Under the pieces are notes generated by a model. The model was not told the origin of the DNA. It saw only the letters and a list, made by a program, of their open reading frames with translations, and made no database searches. The position numbers and the translations under genes were made by a program. A DNA stretch of 64,000 nt from Cyclina sinensis (taxonomy: Eukaryota; Mollusca; Bivalvia; Venerida; Veneridae). Below are positions 1 through 10,800 of the stretch, piece by piece (positions within the stretch are counted from its first letter, which is position 1; the number at the start of each line of letters is the position of its first letter). The stretch is taken from contig JAAONU010000019.1 of NCBI GenBank assembly GCA_012932295.1, positions 24,437,908 to 24,501,907 of the forward strand, written 5' to 3'.

Positions 1-164
1 CCCCTGCAACTGGCTGTTCAACGACAGTCTCCTTCCTTGTCCTTACATATTTATAGCCATCTAACCAAGCGCATCCCAGAATTTGTGTGGTGGGGGCGAT
101 TTCAATTCTTCAACAATTTGTTGTAGGATTAAAATTTATTTTCGATCAATAGTCGTAGTGTTAC

Positions 165-290
165 AAATTACTTTCGATCATTTGTCGTAGTCTCAGTGTC
201 GACGAACTGACGTATTCGACCAATTGTCATATTCGACAAACTGTCGTATTCGACGAGATGTCTTTCGACGAAATGTCGTGCACTGACATA
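165..290. repeat. Short degenerate repeat with TTCGAC / TGTCG motif
   Basis: The motif TTCGAC-N(4-6)-TGTCGTA recurs roughly every 17-21 bases (for example 213, 231, 248, 264). Each unit is itself partly palindromic (CGAC...GTCG). CpG density is well above the surrounding AT-rich DNA. Confidence 0.5.
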
Positions 291-699
291 AAATACTTCT
301 GTTAAAATCGATATCAAAAGACATGTTACCTTAACAAGTGAACACAAAAGACATGCTCTTAAATTACGAAGATCCTTTGGAACTGTTTCAACAGACATTT
401 TTCTTTTCTTTTCGTGACAAAATTTTCAACAGGAAGTTAAAATTTGGTTACATTGATTAGAAAATAGTGCTAAATATGTAAAGAACATGTTCGCGATATG
501 CGCCATTGTGCGTGTTTGATTTTCTTCTGAAAAAAAACTTGCTGCAGAAAAATAATCTCTGAGTAAGTAAATATTGGGCATGTCTTTGGGATCCCCATCA
601 TCAGAATGAGACTTATAAATAAGAAAAATGTTCAAAAGCAAGTTGCTAGATTTGTCACCAAAATTACAACAAAAGTCCATGTATCCTTATGCTTTAAAA

Positions 700-848
700 G
701 TTGAACAACAGGAGTTTGAAATTCTATTAACTAAACAAGTGATATTGTAAAAATTATTCCCTCTATGTTTTTTTTAGTATATAGAGGGCATAATTTTTAC
801 ATAATATCACTTGTTTATTAATAGAATTTCAAACTCCTGTGGTTGAAC
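700..848. repeat. Foldback element with about 60-bp arms
   Basis: The arm beginning ACAGGAGTTTGAAATTCTAT near 707 is repeated as its reverse complement ending ATAGAATTTCAAACTCCTGT at 840, with few mismatches and a loop of about 15-20 bases. Length and structure suit a small foldback MITE. Confidence 0.75.
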
Positions 849-2495
849 TGATATTTGTTTTAGTTGTCTAGCCTGGTGAACATAAAGTATCAGCCCCGGT
901 AAAATCGGTTCTACTTCACATTACAAATATGCACTTAGCCTACCTCATACCTTATTTGTAATCCAATACCCACACCAAGGTGTTTCCCCCTCTACCCCAG
1001 GTGCTTGACCCAGACCTGATATGAACTGGGTCATCGAATGTAGTCTTAAAAGTATTCCGCGGTGCCTAACTGATTAAATTTAGAAATTATATTTTTGTTA
1101 GGAATAGCAAAGGAGGTCAAAGTAGAAGGAACTGATATAAAAAGCTATAAATTTCAACTGGAAAAATTCAAAGCTATCATGCAGGAAGAGGCAAATTTAT
1201 TGACTTTAGTAATTTAATACCATAAATAAATTGTTATATCTTTTCTACACATTTGTTTCTCTTTTGATGTAGACATTGTTTACCGGAGATGAATTTATAC
1301 TCTATACATATCTGTTAAATTCTAATGACGTAGAGCTGGCCCGGGTCCTGATATATATAGAGTATACTTGGACCCAGCATAGAGATATAAATATATTGCG
1401 TATACATTGAAAGGTGACCTAGGGGCTAAGGTCGACTTTCCGACTGACGATTTAAATAAGCACTGCTTTTTTGTTATACTTCCGATGACGTTCTAAAAAT
1501 TGGATCATATGAAAGACCTAATATTTTAAGCGATTTCAAAAAAAATGTTTGGACTTTCACAAACTTTTCTAACAAAAATCACGGTCAAAACAATTACTAA
1601 GTACATGTACATCCAGGTCGCGTTTAAGAGCCTAAGGGAGTGCTCTCAATTCTCATGTTTGAATCCCAACCCGAACACGAGACGTGATCTAGGACAAAGA
1701 CACTAAATCATGAGATTTCTAATTCCATCCAACTGTAAACGAGTACCAGTGATAAAAGTCATTTGATTCTCTCACAAGTGACTGGTTCCACAACGCATGG
1801 TGTCTCAAGAGCGACTTGTAACACAGTCGAACCAAAACAAATAAGTGTAAAACATTTATGATTCAAACACGAAATCAAAGCTGCCACCCTTATCACGGTG
1901 TTAGTAGATTACTATTGTGGGAACACTTAGGCAATATATATATAAGAAAAGAAATATTCAGTTACTGTTTCAAGCCGAGAAAAAAAAACAGCAATAAGAA
2001 AAAAAAAACAGTCTCTTACCATTTAGAATTGAACTACCTACTCTAGAAACAACACGCTGGCATCGCAACAACAATCTTTTTCAAGATAAAATATTGTATA
2101 CATGTACTTAATATACCGCCAGACAAAATGTGCTTTTCGTCTTTTCTAACGCCTTCGAATACAAAGACCAAATGATACTGAAATGAGTGACAAGCACAAT
2201 TGTGCACACTTAAAAAAAACCCTTACACCAAGTTTTTATTGAACATGATAATTTATGCCCATATAAAAAACAAAAAATCCCCGAGCAAAATACTTTATAT
2301 AATCAGTTGTTTAAACTACTCATCCATATTGCGATCTTGTTCTTCAATTGTTGTTGTTTTCTCGGAAGGTAAGTGAAATTTCTGATTTTTCTTTTTTGTA
2401 AAAATAAGTAGTGGTTGATATAGATTATTTCAAGGAGGATTGAATGATGTAGATTTTTTTTGTCACACGTTATCTCTTTGATCTTATATTAATAT

Positions 2496-2496
2496 T

Positions 2497-2536
<40 letters not shown>

Positions 2537-2543
2537 TCCTTCC
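2496..2543. repeat. (CTTT)n microsatellite
   Basis: About 12 uninterrupted TTTC units, then a degenerate tail of TTCC. The following 2,580-2,720 bases are imperfect ATTCATTCGTT / GTCAGTCGGT low-complexity DNA. Confidence 0.9.
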
Positions 2544-4689
2544 TTATCTCGGCTTCTTTCATTCATGATATCCGCCCGCAAACTCTTAATGGCTCGCTCG
2601 TTAGTATATTCATTCATTAATTCGTTCGTTCTGTCAGTCGGTCGGTCAGTCACTCAGGTTGTCAATCAGTAAGCCAGTCATTAGTTAGTTACTCGTTCGT
2701 CGGTTCGTGTGTTCTGTTCATCATTCGTACCTTCCATCCTTTATTTCGTACGTTAGTTTATTTAATCATTCATCTTTTGTTTTTCATTCTAAACTAGTAT
2801 ATATGATTTAGAAACATCATATATGATAATGATAGCCATGATAATGATGATGGTGAAGACGAGGTGGATGACTACTCATTTTTGTTTATACTTTGAATGC
2901 AGTCATAGTACTGATACAGAAAGAAGAACAAATACCTAGTTATTAATTAGCGGAAGTAATGTTCTCTAAAGTCATGCTGAAGTGTGATCTTTTAAAATTC
3001 TTGTAAAGTAGGGTGAAAATGTTGATGCTTAAAAAACATGTTCTTGCCTACTACAGATGTTTTTTATCCTCCTGGCTTAACTTTATAGGTCGTGAGAGGT
3101 GGTACGATAAAAATGTTAACGAAAGGGAAGTTAGATCATTTCAAATGTACAAAAAAATCTCAAAATTCTGTGACTGTACAGTTGAATGTGTTTAGTTTTT
3201 TTTGTTTTTTGTTTTTTTTTGGGTTTTTTTTTTTGCTTTTTTTGGACTCTTCCTTTTGTTGTGTCCGGAATGGCGGAAGTGTTTAGGTTAGGATAGTGGG
3301 TGCTTAGAGTGACTGACCACAATACCGAGACCAAGAGACCAGTCACACAATAGTCTATTTGATGTGAAACATTATACGTATGCATACGACCATTACGTGG
3401 ATTCAGTGATAAAATTCCTTTAATGTATACGTCAGTTTTACTATGTCAATGCAAAACATTTCAAGTCACTCTACACATTACACAGGTCAATTAAACAATA
3501 AATCAAATCGAGTTTTTTAGTATGTTTACTTACATTTATTTGTACAGAACACGTCCTCACAAATCTCAGTAATACTGTTTTAACCATAAAAGATATTTTT
3601 TTAAAGCAAGATTTTATATTTCAAAATAAATAAATTGATGGGCCACATGTTTTTATGCAATAATTTTAGCGTCATTTTCACGAAAAATACCCCGAAGATT
3701 TTCATGGCGTAATTATGCTGACTTTCAAAAAGAGCGGCTATAATTAAAAAAATACCAAGTTACGTTATAAAACCGCCCACAAAGAAGGTGTCCCAAAAGC
3801 AGGTTTAAAATGGGCTTTATTAAGCAGTTTTGGAATCTCAGATCTTAAGCACCAAGAAGAAAGCGAAAAATTAATCTTACCATGAAATTGAAAATATCTT
3901 AAACAAGTAATATCTTCAAAAAAGATGATCGGCGTAGATACAGTACAAAAGTAATGCCTAATTATATGGTACAGTTTTCGGACATTGGCAAATATCGAAC
4001 GCGCATAGTAATCGAATTTCCTATTTCCATAACAGTTTAGGGTATAAACAAAAAATGTGCAGTATAGTGCTAAATGTGTCAATATCATTCAATTAAATAA
4101 ATTAAATATTTAGTCATTTTTATTATTATTATATATATATAACACACTTAAAAAATACCAAACTATTTAGCAAGCTCACATCGAAACTTAAAATAACTAA
4201 ATGCTAACCTACTAGATTTAATAGCAAGGGCGGCGGAGCTGGGGCGGCGACTGCAATGCCGCCCAAATATTTTGACCAGAAATCGATCAATTATCGAGTG
4301 CTTAAAATGATAGACTTTGGTCTTTAATGATTATCCATTTGATTGAAATAATTAAAGGAATTTTCGACTGTTTTATGCCGACAAAGCGGAGATACATTTG
4401 AAGAATATGAAGTGTTCATTTTTAATTGAAATTACTCAAATTTATATTCTGCATAAAACTATGATTTCTTATATTTCCATTCACTTGCCTTATTTCAACA
4501 TGACAAATCAGTCTAGGAATTATAAATTTCCAAAAAAGAAAGAAAAACCCCGAAGAACACTCGTTCAATCCATATTGGTTTACAAACCGACCGTGGCTGC
4601 ATTACAATGACACAAGTTTAGCTTAGTTATACATGTAATTACTTGTAAACATTATTTTTTTTTTGCTTAAAATGCTTTGAAACAACCAT

Positions 4690-5614
4690 AAGTCCGTCTG
4701 CTCCTTCTTAATTCGATACAAGACCTCAGGACCATTCTATACTGTGAGTGAGGTATTTCTTCCAGGAGTGCCATATGGTAGAGCAGTATTCTACCTGGGG
4801 TCGTACATATATTTTATGCTGCTTCTTTGAGCCGTTTGTTTTGTAATTTGACATTTCGTCTGATGAATCTTAAGCTGTTTTTTTGCTTTGTTTGTGATAT
4901 TGTTTATGTGGGATGACCAGTTCAGGTTACTTCTTATAGAAACGCCTAAGTATTTTGCATTTTCTGTGGTTTTCAGAATAGTGATGTGTAGGGTGCAGGG
5001 AAAGATGGTTTCTTTTTCCTGAGTACTCTGAGTACTTCACACTTGTCAGGGTTGAACTCCATTGACCATTCTTTTTCCCATATTTCAAGGTTGTGCAGAT
5101 CATTTATAAGCTTCGTGCTTATACTTAAGTAGACTATATTGCCGTCCGCACCCGACTCTTGACACCTCCTGGTAGGTCATTGATGTATGCGAGAAAGAGA
5201 CATGGATTGGACTACCAGAAAGCCCAGGGAGCCTGTCGGAGACCTAGTTTTCGACTAATACTTGTTGTGACCTGTTTTTGTATCCATGAAGTGATGTGTG
5301 GGTGAACTCCCTTGTGTTTCAATGTGTGTATGAGTTTGTGGTGGTCGACTTTGTCGAATGCTTTACTGATGTCCATGACGATTACATCAGTTTGTTGACC
5401 TTGATCTACGTTGTCAGCTATTTCTTGTGTAAAGCCGATGAGCTGGGTCTCACAGATATGTTTTGACCTGAATCCATGTTGCTGCGGGCAGAGTATGTTG
5501 TGTGTGTCAAGTTATTCATCATGTTTGAAACAATGATGTTTCCCATTAGTTTAGATGCTATACATGAGTGATATTGGTCTGTATTTGCTAGGTTTTTACT
5601 TCGACCCTTTTTTA
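4690..5614 (-). mobile_element. Decayed LINE reverse transcriptase, downstream part
   Basis: Minus-strand translation gives CIASKLMGNIIVSNMMNNL, then QQHGFRSKHICETQLIGF and DVIVMDISKAFDKVDHHKL, the fingers and palm of a CR1/Jockey-type non-LTR reverse transcriptase. The FADD position is degraded (GADG, in a shifted frame) and several stops follow, so it is inactive. The upstream portion continues at 7,257-7,500 beyond an inserted element. No 3' end or poly(A) was identified. Confidence 0.85.
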
Positions 5615-7256
5615 GCTCACCTGAGGACAATGTACTCAAGGTGAGCTTTTGTGATGGCCGATTTTGTCCATCAAGCGTGCGTCCGTGCGTCAACAATTTC
5701 TTTAAACAATTTCTCCTCCTAAACCACTTGGCCAAATTTGTTGAAACTTTGCAGGGATGTTTCTTGCATGAAGCTCTACCAAAGTTGTTCAAATAATTCA
5801 ATTCCATCAAGAACTCTGGTTGCTATGGCAATTGAAAAGAAAAAACTTTGAAAATCTTCTTGTCTGAAACCACACGGCCCTGAGCCTTAAGATTTGGTAT
5901 ATAGCATTGTCTAGTGGACCTCTATCAAGTTTGTTCAAAGTATGACCCTGGGGTCAAATTTGGTCCCGCCCCGGGGGTCAATTGATTTTACATAGGCTTA
6001 TGTAGTGAAACTTTAAGAATCTTTTTGTCTGAAACCACAAGGCCCTGAGCCTTAAGATTTGGTATGTAGCATTTTCTATTGGACCTCTACCAAGTTTGTT
6101 CAAATTATGCCCTGGGGTCAAATTTGGCCCCGCCCCGGGGGTCAACTTATTTAACATAGTGAAACTTTAAAAATCTTCTTGTCTGAAACCACAAGGACCT
6201 GAGCCTTCAGATTTTGTTTGTAGCATTGTCTTGTGGACCTCTACCAAGTTTGTTCAAATTATACACCTGGGGTCAAATTTGGCCCTGCCCCGGGGGTCAA
6301 TGGATTTTACATATGCTTATATAGTGAAACTTTAAAAATCATCTTGTCTGAAACCACAAGGCCCTGAGCCTTAAGATTTGGTATGTAGCATTGTCGTGTG
6401 GACCTCTACCAAGTTTGTTCAAATTATGCCTCTTGAGTCAAATTTGGTCCCGCCCAAAGGGTCGATTGATTTTACATAGGGAAAACTTTGAAAATTTTCT
6501 TTTCTGGAACCGCAAGGCCCTGATCCTTAAGATTTGGTATGTAGCAAGGTCTAGTAGACCTCAACCAAGTTAGTTGAAATTATACCTCTGGGGTCAAATT
6601 TGACCCCACCGGGGGTCAACTGATTTTTACATAAGTTCATATAGGATAAACTTTGAAGAATCTTCTTTTATGAAACTACAAGGCCCTGAGCCTTACGATT
6701 TTGTATGTAGCAATGTCTGGAGGACGTCTCTCAAATATGTTAGAAAAATTTTCCTGGGGTCACTATTGGCCCATCCGAGGGGTCACAAGTTTTAAACAGC
6801 AGTTTAGAAGAAAATCTTTAAAAAAATCTTCATGTGTGAAACCACAAAGCCTAGAATTTTAAAATTTGGCATGAAGCAAGCTTTATTAAGCTTTTTCGAA
6901 TAATTAGATTAGGTTAAAGGTCACCGAGGCTAAAATAGTTTTAAATACTGTACCTCATACAGCTTTCATTGAAAGACCAATATCTTTGATATTCGGTATA
7001 TAGGATCCTTGCATGGACCTCTACCCATGAGTAGGGTTTTAAGGCCACTGGGTCATGGTCAAGGTCACCATAGCTTATGATAGATATTTCTACTTTCTCT
7101 CATAGAGCCTTTATTTATTGACTGATATTTTACATATTTACATATTTATATTTACATTACTTACATATTTTCAATTAAAACATGAAATACTGCTTAACTG
7201 CAAACCTACAGCCAAAATACTCATGTGAGCGATCTAGGGCCATCATGGCCCTCTTG
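5615..7256. mobile_element. Non-autonomous element, family 1 (165-bp tandem core, hairpin ends), copy A
   Basis: It starts GCTCACCTGAG, an arm repeated inverted 15-20 bases later (CTCAAGGTGAGC), and ends in GGGCCATCATGGCCCTCTTG, a hairpin. Between them are about six imperfect copies of a 155-165 bp unit containing TCTTCTTGTCTGAAACCACA and a GGGGTCAA stretch. TTTA flanks both sides (5,611-5,614 and 7,257-7,260). There is no coding capacity. The plan resembles pearl/Helentron-like elements of bivalves (inference). It is inserted in the LINE. Confidence 0.8.
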
Positions 7257-7500
7257 TTTAAATGCTGGTGTGATGATGGCATGTTCCCGATCCTTAGGAA
7301 CAATACCTGTGTCTAGTGATCTTTGGAATATGATTCTGAGGATTGGTGCTATCTGTGTGTGTAGCTCTTTGAGTAACCTTGGTGGGATCTCATCTGGACC
7401 TTGAGCTTTATGTGGGTTTAGTACTGTCAATAACTTATCAACTCCTTGAACTGAGATGGATAAGGGAGCCATGGGTGGGTGAGCAAGTGATGACATTGAA
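7257..7500 (-). mobile_element. Decayed LINE reverse transcriptase, upstream part
   Basis: Minus strand reads LLTVLNPHKAQGPDEIPPRL and then PILRIIFQRSLDTGIVP, ending ITPAFK at the insertion point; the frame resumes at 5,614 with KGRSKNLANTDQYHS. Together these are the conserved start of a non-LTR reverse transcriptase domain. It stops just short of the acceptor of candidate exon A. Confidence 0.85.
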
Positions 7501-7542
7501 CTTTGGGCTATTTGCTTAAGGCTTTATCTTCTTTCCTTGCAG

Positions 7543-7876
7543 ATACAGACGAGTAAACATAGAAAGTGAAAACATGGAAGAAACGCTTGATAACGAATGT
7601 CACTTTTCACGTTCTTTTGACACCAGAAAAATTATTTTGTCGCAAAGGAGAAAGCGATTGAACAGTGCTCCTTCGCGATTTGTCCAGACAGACGATGAAA
7701 TGCATCTTGAACGCGTAAAAAATAATCATCGGGTTAGCGAAACCAATGGAAATGGTTCTGTTGCGGTAGGAGAAAACTTTCGATTAAGAGTTTCATCAGA
7801 CACCGGTGCAAATTTGGCGGGACATCGAAAGTTGAATGGAAGGAAAACAAAGTTGAAGAAAGAAGTATTTAAGAAG
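7543..7876 (+). CDS. BAIAP3: Candidate alternative first coding exon A (5' UTR plus 101 codons)
   Basis: A polypyrimidine tract and AG at 7,541-7,542 precede this exon, so an upstream non-coding exon is implied. ATG is at 7,574; 101 codons follow to 7,876, phase 0. The predicted segment is polar and basic, with no domain I recognise. The donor reads AAG then GCAAGT, a strong match to the GC-AG intron class. The alternative is a GT donor after 7,880, which leaves phase 1 and would not fit exon 20,091. Without splicing the frame stays open only to 7,906. Assignment to this gene rests on strand, phase and position, not on homology. Confidence 0.55.
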
Positions 7877-10800
7877 GCAAGTCAGAAGCTCTGTTCAAAT
7901 CTTTGATAAATGAGTATACATTTCCCGTCTTCTGTTTGTTTAAATTTGTTGTATTGCTTTGGAAAACCAAACTAAACGTAACGTTAAATTCAACATGTAG
8001 TCTAATAAATTTGGCGTTGAAGGTTAAAAATCAAAGCACAGAGAGTACTGTCAGAAGCGAAAGTTAAATGTGTGAAGATTGTTTTTGAGTCATACATGCC
8101 GTTCTCCCGTTACTCGCCGGGTTCTCCCAATATTTAGACCCTTACCCCGGCGCCCCGGCGAAGCACCCAAATCTCCCGATAAATCAACATTTTGTCTTGA
8201 AAAAAAAAAAGTCCATAAAATTCGTTGAATACACACTTAAGTCCAAGTTTGAATATACCAACTCAAAACCTTGACACAAGATCAATAATTGGTTAATTAT
8301 GTGATGAAAGTAGGCTCTTTCTTACCCGCGTTAGTGTTAATCAAAGGTAAGTACGACATTATTCTTGTTTCATTAAAATTCAGAGACTATTGAAACTTCT
8401 GTAGGTATCAAAATTTATTTTGTAGAGTAAAATAAGTATTTTAATTCTGAAATTAGAAATAAAAAGCAAAATCATTAGATTATATAACACGCTGGAAATG
8501 TAAACTCTTAATTATACATAAACTTATTTCATTTGCCTGATTGTTGTTACACTATGTTGAATAAAGTACCATGTATGACGTTTTTGTTTTTACCCTGTTG
8601 TGATGTCCAAAAACCCGGCGATTTTCCACAAATCTCCCGTTAATGATCCAACCCTAAATGGCATGTATGGTTTTTGTCACTGCACACAGTGATAAGAATC
8701 ATATAAATTTCTTCAATTGCTTTTTTATATATGCTCTAGAAAAACATAATTTCAACATAAAAGTAATGGAGATAATCCAGAAATGAGCCAAGATAAAGTC
8801 TTTGTTTGGACTTCCTTGTCACATAAGTGTGACTACAGTTGATGTTTCAAATAAGAACTGTTAGATATTTCTGCCAATTTTCACATGGGGTATGCGAAAC
8901 AACTTCCTATCTTGGATTTTATATGTTCATATACATTCAGTATATGAACATAAAGTTGCTGCCACACTTTCAGAAATAGTCAAGCATAATGACTTCCTAG
9001 GCAATCAACATCACACAGATTAGGCCAAAATATTAAAAATAACCAAGAAAACTGAGAACTATTATTTAAGCCACTATTATGCAGTCAAAATTGGCTGGTG
9101 TCTTTGGATCCTATTGGTAATCTTTGAAAATCTTCTTGTCAGAAACAGTAATTAAGCTCTAGACCTAAGATATATGGCATGAAGTATTGTTAAGTGGACC
9201 TCTATGAAGATTGTCCAATTATTTTCTTATGGTCAAAATGACCCTATCAAAGACAAAGGGTCACTTGTTTTATTGAGTTGTGATGGTAAAATTGAAAATT
9301 TTCTTAATTTCTACAAAAGTTTGCCCGTAGGGCTTAGATATTTTGTATGTAGCATTGTCTAGTAGATATGTACCAATTTAGTGGATATGTATCAATTTTG
9401 TTCAAACTATATCCACCAGGGGTCAAAATCAGTCGTGCACAGGACGTCATTTGTATAGAATTTAAGATCTTTGAAACCATTTAATTCAGAAATTGTGGCA
9501 TTGCTTCCTAACAGCAGACCCACACCCAAAGTACTCAGGTGAGCAATCCAGGACCATCATTTTTATGTACATATTGTCTGTCAGAAAGATGTATATATCA
9601 ATATTCTAAACTGGAAAGGATAGACCACCTTTTGGAAGATCAACATGTTGGTAATTGTTGAAGGGTAGTTATACCCCCTAGACAAAGATTGTGGGGGGGG
9701 GTTATATAGGGGTCACCCAGTGGTTGGTCGGTTGGGCAGGCGGTCTGTTGCAATTTCCTTGTCTGGAATATAATTTGAAAACTAATGGTTTGAATTCAGT
9801 GCAACTTCATACATTGGTCAAGCACAATGAGAGGAAGTGCAGTTTTCAAGAATCATAACTCTATCTTCAGTATTTGCACAGTTATTGCCCTTTGTTGGTT
9901 TTCCTTGCCCAGAGCATAACTTGAAAACTAATGGTTGGAATTCAATGCAACTTCATACAATGGTCAACCACAGTGAAAGGAAATGCAATGTCCAAGAACC
10001 ACAACTATCTTTAATTGCCCACAACCATAACTCTTTTTCATTTTTTTTACAAAGTATTCTGTTACTAATAACTTCCTCAGTTCCGAAGCAGTCTTGCTGG
10101 GGTATTAATCACATTTAGAGATAGCTCTAGTATTTATTAAAAGCAAATTTCTTCTGTATATTGTCATAATAACTCATTGAGGTGGTGCATTAAATAAGTG
10201 CTTTTAATTACTAAGTAGTTCTGATCTGTTGGTCCTTAAAATGATTATCCCTAATGCTGTTCCCTTTACCACCAAGCTTGGTCATTATCAGAGTTTTCAA
10301 TTTCAGGGTTGCCAGCGGACTTGAAAAGTCAGGGAAATTGGGTATTTTTTCAAGGTCAGGGAATTGTCAGGGAATTTTGAAATTTGGTCAGCGAAAAATG
10401 AAAATCCTGAAAAGTCAGTGAAAAGTCAGGGAAAAATTATTTCAAAGGTCGAAAAATATACGCATTGAAGGTCTTACTTGGCTATGGCAGTCTTTAGGCA
10501 TTTAATATTTGACTTTATCACTCTCACAGTTAAGCATTAAATTCAAATAACAGTAAACTGTGATATTAAGAAGCATTATATGTTAACTTAGTGATTATAA
10601 TACCCATTATTTACCTTAGAACATCATTCAGCCTAAAGACTGAAAGGCTTTGCAACCCTTGCCTTCATGTCATATGTTTCACATGTTTCACTGACCAACA
10701 GTCACACTGTGTTTGAATAGAAATAGTTAAGAATAGTAGAACACAATGTTTGAATCATTACTTTGATGTAAATGTTTTATATTTTGGAAAATAAATACAA

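Larger units (their letters stand above)
1..4690. other. Gene-poor flank
   Basis: I find no exon chain or family match on either strand. The longest open frames (up to 107 codons at 3,765-4,088) are unsupported by any recognisable protein. Only simple and inverted repeats, listed separately, stand out, with a possible degenerate tRNA-like head near 1,615-1,690. Confidence 0.6.

Noticed and set aside
3765..4088. 107-codon minus-strand open frame
   Set aside because: No family resemblance, and length is not exceptional for chance in 64 kb of AT-rich DNA.
5418..5810. 130-codon minus-strand open frame
   Set aside because: It is a chimera of LINE reverse transcriptase and the inserted family 1 element, not a gene.
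7877..7906. Exon A read through to its stop at 7,906 as a complete small protein
   Set aside because: A strong donor-like sequence lies just before, and a 110-residue single-exon gene with an intron acceptor in front but no homology is less likely than a first exon; still not excluded.
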